Below, piece after piece: positions 18,404 to 27,557 of a DNA stretch of 64,000 nucleotides. This stretch comes from Nocardia sp. NBC_00403 (GTDB taxonomy: Bacteria > Actinomycetota > Actinomycetes > Mycobacteriales > Mycobacteriaceae): assembly GCF_036046055.1 (NCBI RefSeq), contig NZ_CP107939.1, forward strand, positions 3,844,001 through 3,908,000. The letters are read 5' to 3'. Made by a program: the position numbers and the translations under genes. Position 1 is the stretch's first letter. Every line of letters begins with the position of its first letter. The notes under the pieces were generated by a model that was not told where the DNA came from, did no database searches, and worked only from the letters and a program-made list of their open reading frames with translations.

Positions 18404-19777
18404 ATGGGAAACACCGCAGCTCAGATCATCGATATCGACACCTTCGCCGGCCCCGTCTACTACCCCGGCGACGCCGGGTACGAGGACGAGATCGCGGGCT
18501 TCCAGACCGCCTACTCACACCGGCCCGCGCTCATCGTCGGGGCCGTGCACGCGGCGGACGTGCGCAGCGCAGTGGAGTACGCGGCGCGCCAGGGACTTCC
18601 GGTGGCCGTTCAGGCCACTGGGCACGGGCTGTCGGTCGCCGCCGACGGTGGCGTGCTGGTCAGCACCCGGCGGATGACCGACATCCGCATCGATCCCGTC
18701 GCCGGAACCGCGAGGGTCGCGGCAGGGGTCCGGGCGGGCGCGCTGGTCGAGGCGGCGGCACGGCACGGTCTCGCGCCGCTGAACGGGTCGTCGCCATCGG
18801 TCGGCGTTGTCGGCTACACCCTCGGCGGCGGACTCGGCCTGCTGGCAAGGGAATTCGGCTACGCGGCCGATCATGTGCGCGTCATCGAGCTGGTCACCGC
18901 CGACGGACGGATGCGCACCCTGGTTCCCGGCGACGAGCTGTTCGGTGCGGTGCTCGGCAGCGGCGGCAACTTCGGCGTAGTGACCGCTATGGAAGTGGAG
19001 CTGGTTCCGGTGACCACTGTGTACGGCGGTCAGCTGGTATTCGACACGGCGTTGGTCGAGCAGGCGCTCGGCGTGTGGCGGGCGTGGACCGAAACGGTCC
19101 CTGAGCAACTGACTTCGACCGTCAGCATGCTGACCTTTCCGAACATTCCGCAGGTCCCCGAGCCGCTGCGCGGCCGCTACGTGGCGTCGTTTCGGATCGC
19201 CTTCAACGGACCCGCCGATGAGGGGGAAAAGCTGGTCGCCCCGCTTCGCGCGATCGGCAACCGCTTGCGCGATGACCTGCGCGCGATGCCCTACACCGAG
19301 TCGCACACCATTCACAGCGACCCCGACCACCCGCACGCCTACGCGGCGACCAACGCCCTACTCTCCGACCTCACTCCGGAAACCCGGTCGGCGTTGCTTG
19401 CGGTCACCGGCCCTGGCGCACCGATCCAGGCCGTAGTCGACATTCGCCACCTCGGCGGAGCGCTGCGCAGGCCCGGCCCCGCGGGAATCGCCGTTGACCA
19501 TCGCGACGCAGGCTACCTCGTCCGCGTCATCACCTTGCCCGAACCGGGCAGTGCCGCAACAGCTCCCGCCGACCACGCGGCGGTCCGCGCCGCATTGGCA
19601 CCCTGGACCCTCGGCCACAACCTCAACTTCCTCTACGGTGCGGGCGCCGCCGCCACCGAGGATCAGACCCGCACCGGCTACACCCCCGACACCTACACCC
19701 GCCTCGCCACCCTGAAGGCAAACCGCGACCCCCACAACATGTTCCGCTTCAACCGCAACATCACCCCGGCCCACTGA
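18404..19777 (+). CDS. FAD-linked oxidase (berberine bridge/VAO type)
   Basis: The 457-residue enzyme has the PCMH-type FAD domain with PVAVQATGHG, where His74 is the likely covalent flavin ligand, and VGYTLGGGLGLLAREFGYAAD. The C-terminal berberine-bridge motif reads YTRLATLKANRDPHNMFRFN. Members oxidise alcohols, sugars, amines or phenolics with molecular oxygen, giving hydrogen peroxide. A second FAD-linking cysteine is not present at the usual place. Control by the divergent LysR gene is likely. The substrate cannot be inferred. Confidence 0.88.
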   Translation: MGNTAAQIIDIDTFAGPVYYPGDAGYEDEIAGFQTAYSHRPALIVGAVHAADVRSAVEYAARQGLPVAVQATGHGLSVAADGGVLVSTRRMTDIRIDPVAGTARVAAGVRAGALVEAAARHGLAPLNGSSPSVGVVGYTLGGGLGLLAREFGYAADHVRVIELVTADGRMRTLVPGDELFGAVLGSGGNFGVVTAMEVELVPVTTVYGGQLVFDTALVEQALGVWRAWTETVPEQLTSTVSMLTFPNIPQVPEPLRGRYVASFRIAFNGPADEGEKLVAPLRAIGNRLRDDLRAMPYTESHTIHSDPDHPHAYAATNALLSDLTPETRSALLAVTGPGAPIQAVVDIRHLGGALRRPGPAGIAVDHRDAGYLVRVITLPEPGSAATAPADHAAVRAALAPWTLGHNLNFLYGAGAAATEDQTRTGYTPDTYTRLATLKANRDPHNMFRFNRNITPAH

Positions 19778-19801
19778 ACCGGTTGCCCCGGCGTCCTCTG
19801 C

Positions 19802-19825
19802 TAGCATTGTGATATCACTTTGATA
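19802..19825 (+). promoter_or_regulatory. SPFH promoter with palindromic operator
   Basis: TAGCAT (19802-19807) is a good -10. It is followed immediately by the palindrome GTGATATCAC (19809-19818) and another TGATA (19821-19825). The palindrome consists of two opposed WATCACW-like heptads, the site type used by the ribbon-helix-helix repressor omega. The small RHH protein encoded as the second gene could therefore bind here. Confidence 0.5.
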
Positions 19826-19839
19826 CTTCGGAGGATGTT

Positions 19840-20724
19840 ATGGAGTTTCGGGACGCATTCCGCCTGAACGGCTTTTCGGTGCTGTTGGGTTGGCTGGTGC
19901 TCACGATCTTGTTCGGTGGGGGTGCCGTGCTCGGCTACGTGATCGCGGGGCGCAACGGCAATGCGCCCGCACTGGTCGCGGCGATTGTCGCGACGGTCAT
20001 CGTGGTGGTGCTGCTCCTGCTCGCAACCGGTCTGACCGTGGTCAATCCGAACGAGGCGAAGGTGGTGCAGTTCTTCGGCCGCTACATCGGCTCGGTGAGC
20101 GAACCCGGGTTCTTCTCGGTGGTGCCGCTCACCGATCGGCGCAGCATCTCGTTGCGGGTGCGTAATTTCGAGACGCAGAAGCTGAAGGTCAACGACGCCG
20201 ACGGCAACCCGGTCGAGATCGCCGCGGTTGTTGTCTATCGGGTGGTCGACAGCTTCAAGGCCGCTTTCGCTGTCGACGACTACGAGGAGTACGTGGAAAC
20301 CCAGTCCGAGGCGGCGGTCCGGCATCTGGCGACCACGCATCCCTACGACGCGCACGACGCCGATCGCACCAGCCTGCGCGATGGTGCCGAGGTGGCCGGA
20401 GAACTGACCGTCGAACTGCGGGAGCGCACCGAAATGGCGGGCATCGAGGTGCTAGAGGCTCGGATCACCCACCTCGCCTACGCCCCCGAGATCGCTCAGG
20501 CGATGCTCGTCCGGCAGCAGGCCGCGCAAGTGGTTGCCGCGCGCACCCACATTGTCGAGGGCGCTGTCGGCATGGTCGGTCTTGCGCTGGAGAAGCTGGC
20601 CGAACAGGGCACGGTCGACCTCGACGAGGAGCGAAAGGCCACCATGGTGTCGAACCTCTTGGTCGTCCTGTGTGGCGACCGGGCCATCCAGCCCGTGGTC
20701 AACACCGGATCGATCTACTCCTGA
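19840..20724 (+). CDS. SPFH/Band 7 (stomatin-like) membrane protein
   Basis: The 294-residue protein has two hydrophobic segments (about residues 13-33 and 45-65) followed by an SPFH domain: VNPNEAKVVQFFGRYIGSV, then LRVRNFETQKLKVNDADGNPV and a coiled region rich in Ala, Glu and Arg. SPFH proteins form large oligomeric assemblies on the membrane that organise lipids and proteases. GGAGG lies 7 nt before ATG. It is followed after 9 nt by a ribbon-helix-helix gene, so the two form an operon. Confidence 0.88.
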   Translation: MEFRDAFRLNGFSVLLGWLVLTILFGGGAVLGYVIAGRNGNAPALVAAIVATVIVVVLLLLATGLTVVNPNEAKVVQFFGRYIGSVSEPGFFSVVPLTDRRSISLRVRNFETQKLKVNDADGNPVEIAAVVVYRVVDSFKAAFAVDDYEEYVETQSEAAVRHLATTHPYDAHDADRTSLRDGAEVAGELTVELRERTEMAGIEVLEARITHLAYAPEIAQAMLVRQQAAQVVAARTHIVEGAVGMVGLALEKLAEQGTVDLDEERKATMVSNLLVVLCGDRAIQPVVNTGSIYS

Positions 20725-20733
20725 GCCGCGGCG

Positions 20734-20886
20734 ATGGCTGAACGGAAGAAGCTCTTACTTCGCCTCGACCCGGCAGTGCACGACGCCATCGCCAAATGGG
20801 CGGTCGATGATCTGCGCAGCATCAATGCACAGATCGAATACGCCCTGCGGCGAGCGTTGGAACAGGCAGGCCGAAAGCCGAAGTGA
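20734..20886 (+). CDS. Small ribbon-helix-helix (Arc/MetJ-type) protein
   Basis: This 50-residue frame encodes a basic N-terminal strand (RKKLLLRLDPAVHDAIAKW) followed by two amphipathic helices (DLRSINAQIEYALRRALEQ). That is the Arc-type ribbon-helix-helix pattern in which the strand residues contact DNA as a dimer. It starts 9 nt after the SPFH gene and must be co-transcribed. The promoter of the operon contains WATCACW-like heptads, so autoregulation is plausible. It could instead act as an antitoxin-like partner; no toxin is visible. Confidence 0.82.
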   Translation: MAERKKLLLRLDPAVHDAIAKWAVDDLRSINAQIEYALRRALEQAGRKPK

Positions 20887-21090
20887 CCGCGGCGAGTTCC
20901 GGCCACGTGGTCCCGTCCCCAGAGTTACCAGCACAAACGCTGGAACCCTCTGGTGGCGGGGCCTTTCGGCGTGCTGTTGCGTAGCGGCGTGTGCCGCAAC
21001 GGCCACGCCGAGCCTGGACAGGCGACTCGGTGAGGTGGGTGGGTATCGGCAACGGCTCGCCTGTCGTCGGAAGTGCCGCCGCCGCTGCTG

Positions 21091-22002
21091 TCATGGGTGC
21101 TCGGAACTCGCCGCTACGGTGAGCTCGTCCAGCAGTTCGATACTGTCGTCATACAGTGCGTGCTGCAGGTCGAGGTCGTAGGACACCTTCGACGACGGCC
21201 GCTCGGCGCGTCCGACGAAGTAGCGGCCGGTCGCGTCGGCAACTGCGGGATCGGCCGCCAGCCAGGCGAGATCAGCGCCCGAGGTGGCAGGCGTATGCAC
21301 GCCAGGCAAGGCGACCAGTGCTCGTGCGGCCGTGCGCCAGAGGAGCTGACCGATTTTCCCGGCGTCCCTGGCCAGTCCGGTGCCCGGCATCAAGCCGGGA
21401 TCGAAAGCATTGACCGTGATCCCGCGCGGCCCCAGCCGCCTGGCCAGCTCATAGGCCGTTTGCAGGTTGGCCAGTTTCGATGTGCTGTATCGACGGCGGC
21501 CGTCGCGCCGCGCGGATTCGGTCGGGACCGAGGGGTAGGCGAGCTCTCTGGCCGAGGCGATGAGCGGGTCCGGCATTCCGGTGAGTTGGTCGGGATCATG
21601 TGTTCCGGAACTGACGAACACGATCCGTCCAGGTGGGGTCAGCTCGTCGAGTAATGCCCGCACCAGGGCGAGGTGCCCCAGGTGGTTGACGCCGAAGGTG
21701 GCTTCCACGCCATCTTCGGTGTAGGTGCGCCGGGTGAACTGCAGCCCCGCATTGCAGATCAGGGCATGCAGTGGCGGCAGTGCGGCAGCGCGCAATTCGG
21801 CCGCGAATCGTGCGACGGATGCCAGCGAGCCGAGGTCGAGGGCGGCCCCACGTGCGCCGATGGCAGTCGCACTCGCGTGCGTCCGATCGGCGTCGCGCCC
21901 GGTGATGACGACCGTCCACCGGGGGTTTGCGGCGAGTGTGCGTGCGCACTCGTGGCCGAGCCCGCTTGTCCCGCCGGTGATCACCACGGTTCTGTCACTC
22001 AT
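21091..22002 (-). CDS. Short-chain dehydrogenase/reductase
   Basis: The 303-residue protein has the Rossmann motif GGTSGLG, the NAG-equivalent ICNAGLQ and the active site YSTSK, as in retinol dehydrogenase/protochlorophyllide reductase-like SDRs. ATG 22002 (MSDRTVV) is preferred to 22008 because the first operator palindrome begins directly upstream. It is divergent from a TetR gene whose operators lie between the two starts, so it is the probable target of that repressor. Substrate unknown. Confidence 0.88.
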   Translation of the reverse strand: MSDRTVVITGGTSGLGHECARTLAANPRWTVVITGRDADRTHASATAIGARGAALDLGSLASVARFAAELRAAALPPLHALICNAGLQFTRRTYTEDGVEATFGVNHLGHLALVRALLDELTPPGRIVFVSSGTHDPDQLTGMPDPLIASARELAYPSVPTESARRDGRRRYSTSKLANLQTAYELARRLGPRGITVNAFDPGLMPGTGLARDAGKIGQLLWRTAARALVALPGVHTPATSGADLAWLAADPAVADATGRYFVGRAERPSSKVSYDLDLQHALYDDSIELLDELTVAASSEHP

Positions 22003-22003
22003 T

Positions 22004-22030
22004 GCCATATGGCATAGTCTGCCATGTGGC
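22004..22030. promoter_or_regulatory. Tandem TetR operators
   Basis: GCCATATGGC (22004-22013, perfect palindrome, flanked T/A) and GCCATGTGGC (22021-22030, one mismatch) have centres 17 bp apart, between the divergent SDR and TetR starts. Confidence 0.65.
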
Positions 22031-22051
22031 GGGCTGTGTGACAATATTCGG

Positions 22052-22657
22052 ATGTCGCTGCGGGATCGGAAGAAGGAACGCACCAGGCGGGCGATCGCCG
22101 ACGCCGCGTTGCGGCTGTTCGTCGCACGCGGGTTCGATGCCGTGACCGTCGCCGACATCGCCGCGGAAGCCGACGTGGGGACTCGAACCCTGCATCGCTA
22201 CTACGCGAGCAAGGACGAGCTGCTCTTCGCCGAGGACGACGAGCATCGCGAGGAACTGGCCCGCCTGCTCGACGAACGCCCCGAGGGCGAGTCGCCGGAG
22301 TCCACGCTGGCCGCGGTGATCGGCCCGATGGTCCTGCGTTTCGCCGACCGCCTTGCCGATGCCCGCGCCCGAGACACACTGATCGCCGCCAACCCGGCCT
22401 TGCAGGCCAGGGAACTCGCCAAGCGCAACGCAGTCGAAACGCTCGTCGCCGAGCATCTCGCGCGCCGGATGGGCGTCGATGTCGGTGCGGACGTGCGACC
22501 GCTGCTCTGGGCCAAGGTCGGCATGTCCTGCTTCTTCGCGGGATACCAGATCTGGCTGAATTCCGGCGGCGATCTCGGCGCGCATATCGCCGCCGCACGC
22601 GCCGCGTTGCCGGCGGAATTCGGCCGGTCGGAGCCTGTCATCGCGCCTTCGCGCTGA
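22052..22657 (+). CDS. TetR family regulator
   Basis: The 201-residue protein begins with an N-terminal helix-turn-helix, RRAIADAALRLFVARGFDAV then VADIAAEADVGTRTLHRYYASKDEL. The remainder is a helical ligand/dimer domain typical of regulators with a TetR_C_17-like acyl-type domain (LLWAKVGMSCFFAGYQIWL). An AT-rich ACAATAT lies just before ATG and could be its -10. It likely represses itself and the divergent SDR gene by the two palindromes upstream. Confidence 0.88.
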   Translation: MSLRDRKKERTRRAIADAALRLFVARGFDAVTVADIAAEADVGTRTLHRYYASKDELLFAEDDEHREELARLLDERPEGESPESTLAAVIGPMVLRFADRLADARARDTLIAANPALQARELAKRNAVETLVAEHLARRMGVDVGADVRPLLWAKVGMSCFFAGYQIWLNSGGDLGAHIAAARAALPAEFGRSEPVIAPSR

Positions 22658-22754
22658 ATTCCTACCGCCAAGACGGCGTCAAATGCTGGGAATCTGCGGG
22701 TGGACCAGGCAGTATCAGGACGTTCGGTCATAGATTCCAACGGCGGGAGTGATG

Positions 22755-22955
22755 ATGCAGGGCACTGTCAAATGGTTCAATGCGGACAAGGGATTCGGTT
22801 TCATCGCTCCGGATGACGGAGGGCCGGACGTCTTCGTCCATTTCAGCGCGATCGCCGACACGGGCTTCCGCAGCCTGAACGACGACCAGCGGGTCGAGTT
22901 CGACGTCACCCAGGGCCAGAAGGGCCCGCAGGCGGAAAACGTGCGGCCGATCTGA
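22755..22955 (+). CDS. Cold-shock protein
   Basis: The 66-residue protein is a single cold-shock domain with [19 protein letters not shown] (RNP1 KGFGFI) and DVFVHFSAI (RNP2). It ends [11 protein letters not shown]. It binds single-stranded RNA/DNA as an RNA chaperone. Three consecutive in-frame starts (GTG 22749, ATG 22752, ATG 22755) follow GGGAG; the last matches the family length. A second family member lies at 27558. Confidence 0.95.
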   Translation: MQGTVKWFNADKGFGFIAPDDGGPDVFVHFSAIADTGFRSLNDDQRVEFDVTQGQKGPQAENVRPI

Positions 22956-23054
22956 CGTTCTTGAAGCCTGTGCGTCGCCGGTGGGTCTGGAATCCTCGAC
23001 GGCGCACAGGTTTTCGGGTGGTCGACCGGGCGTGATCGGCTCAGCGCGGTGGCG

Positions 23055-23909
23055 CTATCGGGCTGTCGGCTTACTTGTGACGAAAATGGCTGTGCCAGGG
23101 AATAATTCGCCGCGCAATGGGCTCCATTGGCCCCATTCGCGGTCCAGCCACTCCGGCCAGTCGGGTTCGATGATGTCTTCGAGGATCAGGCCCGCGGCGA
23201 CGATCTCGCGGACCCGGTCCCCGATGGTGCGATGGTGCTCGACGTAGGTGGCCTCGCCCTCGCTGTCGACCTCTACATAGGGGGTGCGGTCGAAATAGGG
23301 GATCGAGGCGGTCAGACCGGCCTCACCGGGATCGTCCGGGAAGATCCAGCGCATCGGGTGGTTCACCGAGAACACCCAGCGCCCGCCGGGGCGCAACACC
23401 CGGGCGACCTCGCGCATCACCTGCGCCGAGTCGGCCACGAACGGGATGGCGCCGAAGGCTGAGCAGGCCAGGTCGAAGGTGGCGGCGGCGAAAGGCAACG
23501 ATTCGGCGCCGGCCTGCACGAGGGTAACCTGGGGTCCGCCGCGGGCCATGGCGGCAAGGCCGCGCTCGAGCATGCCCATCGATAAGTCCAGGCCGACCGC
23601 GTGCGCGCCCTGTCCGGCGAGCCAGCGTGCGCACGGCGCGGAACCGCAGCCGATCTCCAGGATCCGCTTGCCGGCAACCTCGCCGAGCAAATGCATGTCG
23701 CCCTCGTGCAAGCCCTCGGGGCACCAGACGAACTCGCCGTCGGGGGAATCCACGCCGAGGAAATCGGCGTGTGTCTCGTGATACTGGGTGGCATCGGCAT
23801 CCCACCAGCGTCTGCTGGCCTGCTGGCTGGCTTCCGAGCCGATCCGGGTGCGCGCGGTCCCGGCCGTTCCGAGCAGTGTGTTTGCTTGCGCATGGCGATC
23901 TTCCGACAC
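23055..23909 (-). CDS. Class I SAM-dependent methyltransferase
   Basis: The 284-residue protein has motif I ILEIGCGSAPCARWL, an acidic strand VGLDLSMGMLERG, and post-motif segments GAESLPFAAATFDLACSAFGA and EVARVLRPGGRWVFSVNHPM. These match a UbiE/type 11 methyltransferase fold. An N-terminal part with RRWWDADATQYHETHADFLG precedes it. It starts with GTG. It lies divergent to rpsA, 280 bp upstream. The methyl acceptor is unknown. Confidence 0.88.
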   Translation of the reverse strand: MSEDRHAQANTLLGTAGTARTRIGSEASQQASRRWWDADATQYHETHADFLGVDSPDGEFVWCPEGLHEGDMHLLGEVAGKRILEIGCGSAPCARWLAGQGAHAVGLDLSMGMLERGLAAMARGGPQVTLVQAGAESLPFAAATFDLACSAFGAIPFVADSAQVMREVARVLRPGGRWVFSVNHPMRWIFPDDPGEAGLTASIPYFDRTPYVEVDSEGEATYVEHHRTIGDRVREIVAAGLILEDIIEPDWPEWLDREWGQWSPLRGELFPGTAIFVTSKPTAR

Positions 23910-23945
23910 GCGGTCAGCGTAGTCCGGCGTGGCGTCGAGACCGGT

Positions 23946-23975
23946 TTGCCCGGCCGGACCAAGGTCGCGTACGCT
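23946..23975 (+). promoter_or_regulatory. Probable rpsA promoter
   Basis: TTGCCC (23946-23951) and TACGCT (23970-23975) are 18 bp apart. The transcript would have a leader of about 210 nt before ATG 24191; a role of this leader in S1 control is not visible. Confidence 0.5.
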
Positions 23976-24190
23976 GAACGCGCGAGTGCCTTCTGTACTG
24001 CCGTACCGATGTCCTCAGAAGGGGCTGAAGTAACAGGTGAGGTAACAGAGCACCCGCGCTGAGTTTCACAAGCTTTGCCGTGCGGTACGTTCATTATGTC
24101 CGTCACGTCGCGTCATCGCGGTGAGTTCGCAGCGTACCGAAAGTTCCAATGTCCGCAACCGACCACAATCCGTCCGGAGCAAACCGACAC

Positions 24191-25660
24191 ATGCCCACCA
24201 CCGTCACCTCGCCGCAGGTAGCCGTCAACGACATCGGCTCCGCCGAGGATTTCCTCGCCGCCATCGACGCCACGATCAAGTACTTCAACGACGGCGACAT
24301 CGTCGAAGGAACCATCGTCAAGGTCGACCGCGACGAGGTCCTGCTCGACATCGGTTACAAGACCGAAGGCGTCATCCCTTCCCGTGAGCTCTCCATCAAG
24401 CACGATGTCGACCCGAACGAGGTCGTTTCCGTGGGCGATGAGGTCGAGGCTCTCGTTCTCACCAAGGAGGACAAGGAAGGCCGCCTGATCCTGTCGAAGA
24501 AGCGGGCTCAGTACGAGCGCGCTTGGGGCACCATCGAGGAGCTCAAGGAGAAGGACGAGGCCGTCAAGGGCACCGTCATCGAGGTCGTCAAGGGCGGCCT
24601 GATCCTCGACATCGGTCTCCGTGGCTTCCTGCCCGCCTCGCTCGTCGAGATGCGTCGTGTCCGCGACCTCCAGCCGTACGTCGGCAAGGAGATCGAGGCC
24701 AAGATCATCGAGCTGGACAAGAACCGCAACAACGTGGTCCTTTCCCGCCGCGCGTGGCTCGAGCAGACCCAGTCCGAGGTCCGCAGCGAGTTCCTGCACC
24801 AGTTGCAGAAGGGCCAGGTCCGCAAGGGTGTGGTCTCCTCGATCGTCAACTTCGGTGCCTTCGTGGACCTGGGCGGCGTCGACGGCCTGGTGCACGTCTC
24901 CGAGCTGTCCTGGAAGCACATCGACCACCCCTCCGAGGTTGTCGAGGTCGGCAACGAGGTCACCGTCGAGGTGCTCGACGTCGACCTGGACCGCGAGCGG
25001 GTTTCGCTGTCGCTCAAGGCGACTCAGGAAGACCCGTGGCGTCAGTTCGCCCGCACCCACGCGATCGGCCAGATCGTCCCGGGCAAGGTCACCAAGCTGG
25101 TTCCGTTCGGCGCGTTCGTGCGCGTCGAAGAGGGCATCGAGGGCCTGGTGCACATCTCCGAGCTCGCCGAGCGCCACGTGGAGGTCCCGGACCAGGTTGT
25201 CGCCGTCGGCGACGACGCGATGGTCAAGGTCATCGACATCGACCTGGAGCGTCGCCGGATCTCGCTGAGCCTCAAGCAGGCCAACGAGGACTACCACGCC
25301 GAGTTCGACCCGTCGAAGTACGGCATGGCCGACAGCTACGACGAGCAGGGCAACTACATCTTCCCCGAGGGCTTCGACTCCGAGACCAACGACTGGATCG
25401 AAGGCTTCGACAAGCAGCGCGAAGAGTGGGAAGGCCGTTACGCCGAGGCCGAGCGTCGCCACAAGATGCACACCGCGCAGATGGAGAAGATGGCGGCCGA
25501 CGCCGCGGCCGAGGCCGCGAACGGTGGCGGCTCGTCGAACTACTCCTCCGAGAGCGGTTCGCAGGCGTCCTCCTCCAGCTCGCCCGAGTCGGCCGGTGGT
25601 TCGCTGGCCAGCGACGCGCAGCTGGCGGCTCTGCGGGAGAAGCTCTCCGGCAACGCCTGA
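24191..25660 (+). CDS. rpsA: 30S ribosomal protein S1
   Basis: The 489-residue product is nearly identical in pattern to mycobacterial S1. Four S1 RNA-binding repeats are visible, starting near residues 35 (GDIVEGTIVKVDRDEVLLDIG), 120, 210 (RKGVVSSIVNFGAFVDLGG) and 295 (PGKVTKLVPFGAFVRVEEG). A variable serine-rich tail follows and ends ASDAQLAALREKLSG. It supports mRNA binding on the ribosome. ATG 24191 is chosen because it matches the conserved start MPTTVTSPQVAVND; the frame is open to 24149. Confidence 0.98.
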   Translation: MPTTVTSPQVAVNDIGSAEDFLAAIDATIKYFNDGDIVEGTIVKVDRDEVLLDIGYKTEGVIPSRELSIKHDVDPNEVVSVGDEVEALVLTKEDKEGRLILSKKRAQYERAWGTIEELKEKDEAVKGTVIEVVKGGLILDIGLRGFLPASLVEMRRVRDLQPYVGKEIEAKIIELDKNRNNVVLSRRAWLEQTQSEVRSEFLHQLQKGQVRKGVVSSIVNFGAFVDLGGVDGLVHVSELSWKHIDHPSEVVEVGNEVTVEVLDVDLDRERVSLSLKATQEDPWRQFARTHAIGQIVPGKVTKLVPFGAFVRVEEGIEGLVHISELAERHVEVPDQVVAVGDDAMVKVIDIDLERRRISLSLKQANEDYHAEFDPSKYGMADSYDEQGNYIFPEGFDSETNDWIEGFDKQREEWEGRYAEAERRHKMHTAQMEKMAADAAAEAANGGGSSNYSSESGSQASSSSSPESAGGSLASDAQLAALREKLSGNA

Positions 25661-25675
25661 TAGGCACGTTACGAG

Positions 25676-25709
25676 GAAGGCCCCGATCCGCTCGCGGATC
25701 GGGGCCTTC
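25676..25709 (+). terminator. rpsA terminator
   Basis: A perfect 15-bp stem (25676-25690 with 25695-25709, arm GAAGGCCCCGATCCG) with loop CTCG is followed by CCCGTTT. Confidence 0.85.
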
Positions 25710-25905
25710 CCGTTTGTGCGCCGTGTTAGAAACAAGCTTCCACGTCAGTGTGCGCGAAGGTTCCTATGGCCCGCTCGCAGCCTGCGCAGGCTGTCTCTAG
25801 GCTCTTCCTGGTGACCGGTCAGCATCTCGATCCGACAGCGTCGGGTACCGCAAGGCCGTTCCCGGTGGCCACACCACCGCAGGAGGCCACGACAACGGGG
25901 GACGA

Positions 25906-26871
25906 TTGAGCGGCCTTGCCGGCACCGCGGCGAAACTAGCGCCGGTCGTTGTGGTGTTCGGCGGTGGCGTGGTATTCGCGCGGCGCAAGATCATCGGAGC
26001 GGAGAGCTCGAAGGCCTTCTCCGACTTCGCTTTTCTCTTCGCAATTCCGTGCTACTTGTTCGGTTCGCTGTATGCGAGCGATCTGGGGCAGGTGTTCGAC
26101 CCGGTGGCGATCGCCGCGTACCTGGCAACGGTGCTTGTCGGGATGGTGGTCGTGGGCTTCGCCGCGCGCCGGGTGATCGGCGCCGATGTTCGGGGCACTG
26201 CGTTGCGGATCATGGCGGGGATACAGGTCAACACGACCTACTTCGCCATACCGGTTTTCGTGCTCCTGTTCGATGATGCCGCGCCGGTCTTTCCGACGAT
26301 CCTGCTCCAGGTCTGTGTACTGACAGTGGTCGTCATCGCCATCATGGAATACGGTGCGGCGCAGGACGACCAGGACCGTCCGCCGCGCGCTGCCGTGATA
26401 CGTGGCATTTGTGCGGCGCTGGGTACGCCGATTGTCATCGCCTGTTACCTCGGCGTCGCCGCCAATGTGGCAGAAGTTCCGGTGCCGGAGTGGGTCGGTG
26501 ATGCGCTGGCTTTCAGCGGCAACGCGGCCGCGCCGGTGGCTTTGTTCGCACTCGGTCTGCACCTGGGCGGGACAGGTTTGCGACTGCGCGGAGCCGCTCG
26601 CGACGAATACGCGCTGATCGCCTGCAAATGTGTCGCGCTCCCACTGCTGGCGTTCGTCGTGGCCGAGTACGTGTTCGGCATCACCGGCCGATGGCTGACC
26701 TACCTGGTGGTGATCGCCGCGATGCCTGCGCCACAGAACTTGTTCATCTTCGCGCAGCGTTATGACACCGACGTCGACCTCGCGGCAGCGATCGTCGCGA
26801 AGACCTCCGTCATCGCGCTGGTCCTGCTGCCGCTGTGGCTCCTGATCACCCAGGGCTTTACTGCAGCGTGA
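25906..26871 (+). CDS. AEC (auxin efflux carrier-type) permease
   Basis: The 321-residue protein has about ten hydrophobic helices. The AEC family pattern includes an early conserved GALLARRK-like turn (GGGVVFARRKIIGAESSKA), an asparagine-bearing mid helix (IMAGIQVNTTYFAIPVF) and a late helix PAPQNLFIFAQRYDTD. Members move organic acids or amino acid derivatives across the membrane. The start is TTG with GGGGGA upstream. Its 3' end overlaps that of the convergent secreted-protein gene by 14 bp. Confidence 0.87.
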   Translation: MSGLAGTAAKLAPVVVVFGGGVVFARRKIIGAESSKAFSDFAFLFAIPCYLFGSLYASDLGQVFDPVAIAAYLATVLVGMVVVGFAARRVIGADVRGTALRIMAGIQVNTTYFAIPVFVLLFDDAAPVFPTILLQVCVLTVVVIAIMEYGAAQDDQDRPPRAAVIRGICAALGTPIVIACYLGVAANVAEVPVPEWVGDALAFSGNAAAPVALFALGLHLGGTGLRLRGAARDEYALIACKCVALPLLAFVVAEYVFGITGRWLTYLVVIAAMPAPQNLFIFAQRYDTDVDLAAAIVAKTSVIALVLLPLWLLITQGFTAA

Positions 26872-27265
26872 GCACCTTCGCCTGCCCGGATATCACGACG
26901 TCGTTCTGATCGACCAAGGCCGCGCGTACCTGTACAACCGCACCCGACGCCAACGGCGCCTCCCCGGCGGCTCCTGCCAAGGAGACGGTGGCGACGTGTT
27001 GGCTGCCGTCACAGGCGACGTCGTTCTGGGTGCCGAGGGCCGCAGGGCGCTCTGCGGTGGGTTCGCCCGCCATCACCTTGATACTTGTCACCCCAGCGCC
27101 GGCGTCGCAGTTGTATTCGACGCCGACGCTGCTCGGTGCGGCAACGGTGATGTCGACGGTATTGGCGGCGAGCGCAGGGGCAGCGGTCAGCACCAAGGTG
27201 GCGCCCATCGATGCGAAGACGGTCGCGGTCCGGACAGTGCGGCGATGATTCCGAGTGGTCATCAT
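26858..27265 (-). CDS. Small secreted protein of unknown function
   Basis: The 135-residue product has a twin-arginine-free Sec signal peptide (TATVFASMGATLVLTAAPALAA) with cleavage expected after ALA. The mature part of about 105 residues contains two cysteines that could form a disulfide. It is rich in Val, Ala and Asp, as in small beta-sandwich proteins. GGAGG lies 9 nt before ATG 27265. I do not recognise the family. It is convergent with the AEC permease gene. Confidence 0.7.
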   Translation of the reverse strand: MMTTRNHRRTVRTATVFASMGATLVLTAAPALAANTVDITVAAPSSVGVEYNCDAGAGVTSIKVMAGEPTAERPAALGTQNDVACDGSQHVATVSLAGAAGEAPLASGAVVQVRAALVDQNDVVISGQAKVLTLQ

Positions 27266-27557
27266 GGATTCGTTCCTCCTGTGTGGCGTAGACGGATCGC
27301 TGAACACAACGGGAAGAGAACGCGGTCCTCACTGCACCACGTGCATCTATGGTCCAACTCCGAGGTCGACCCGCGTGGCGGAATCGCTTGATCGGCGCAT
27401 CGCGGAGGCCGCCGCGCCGCGGCCGTACCCGGTGCCGAGGGTTGATTGGCTCACACTCTTCGTCATTTGCCCCCGATCCATGGCATGGTTGTCCAGTGAG
27501 ATCAGGCTTATCGACGTGATCCGCTTGGCTCATCTACAGAAAAGAATGAAGTAAGCA
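27266..27557. other. Intergenic region between secreted-protein and cold-shock genes
   Basis: The stretch must hold the two divergent promoters. I see no supported gene and no clear hexamers. Confidence 0.5.

Noticed and set aside
24113..25735. A 540-codon minus-strand frame opposite rpsA
   Set aside because: Antisense shadow of S1, Leu/Asp/Val repeats mirror the S1 codon bias.
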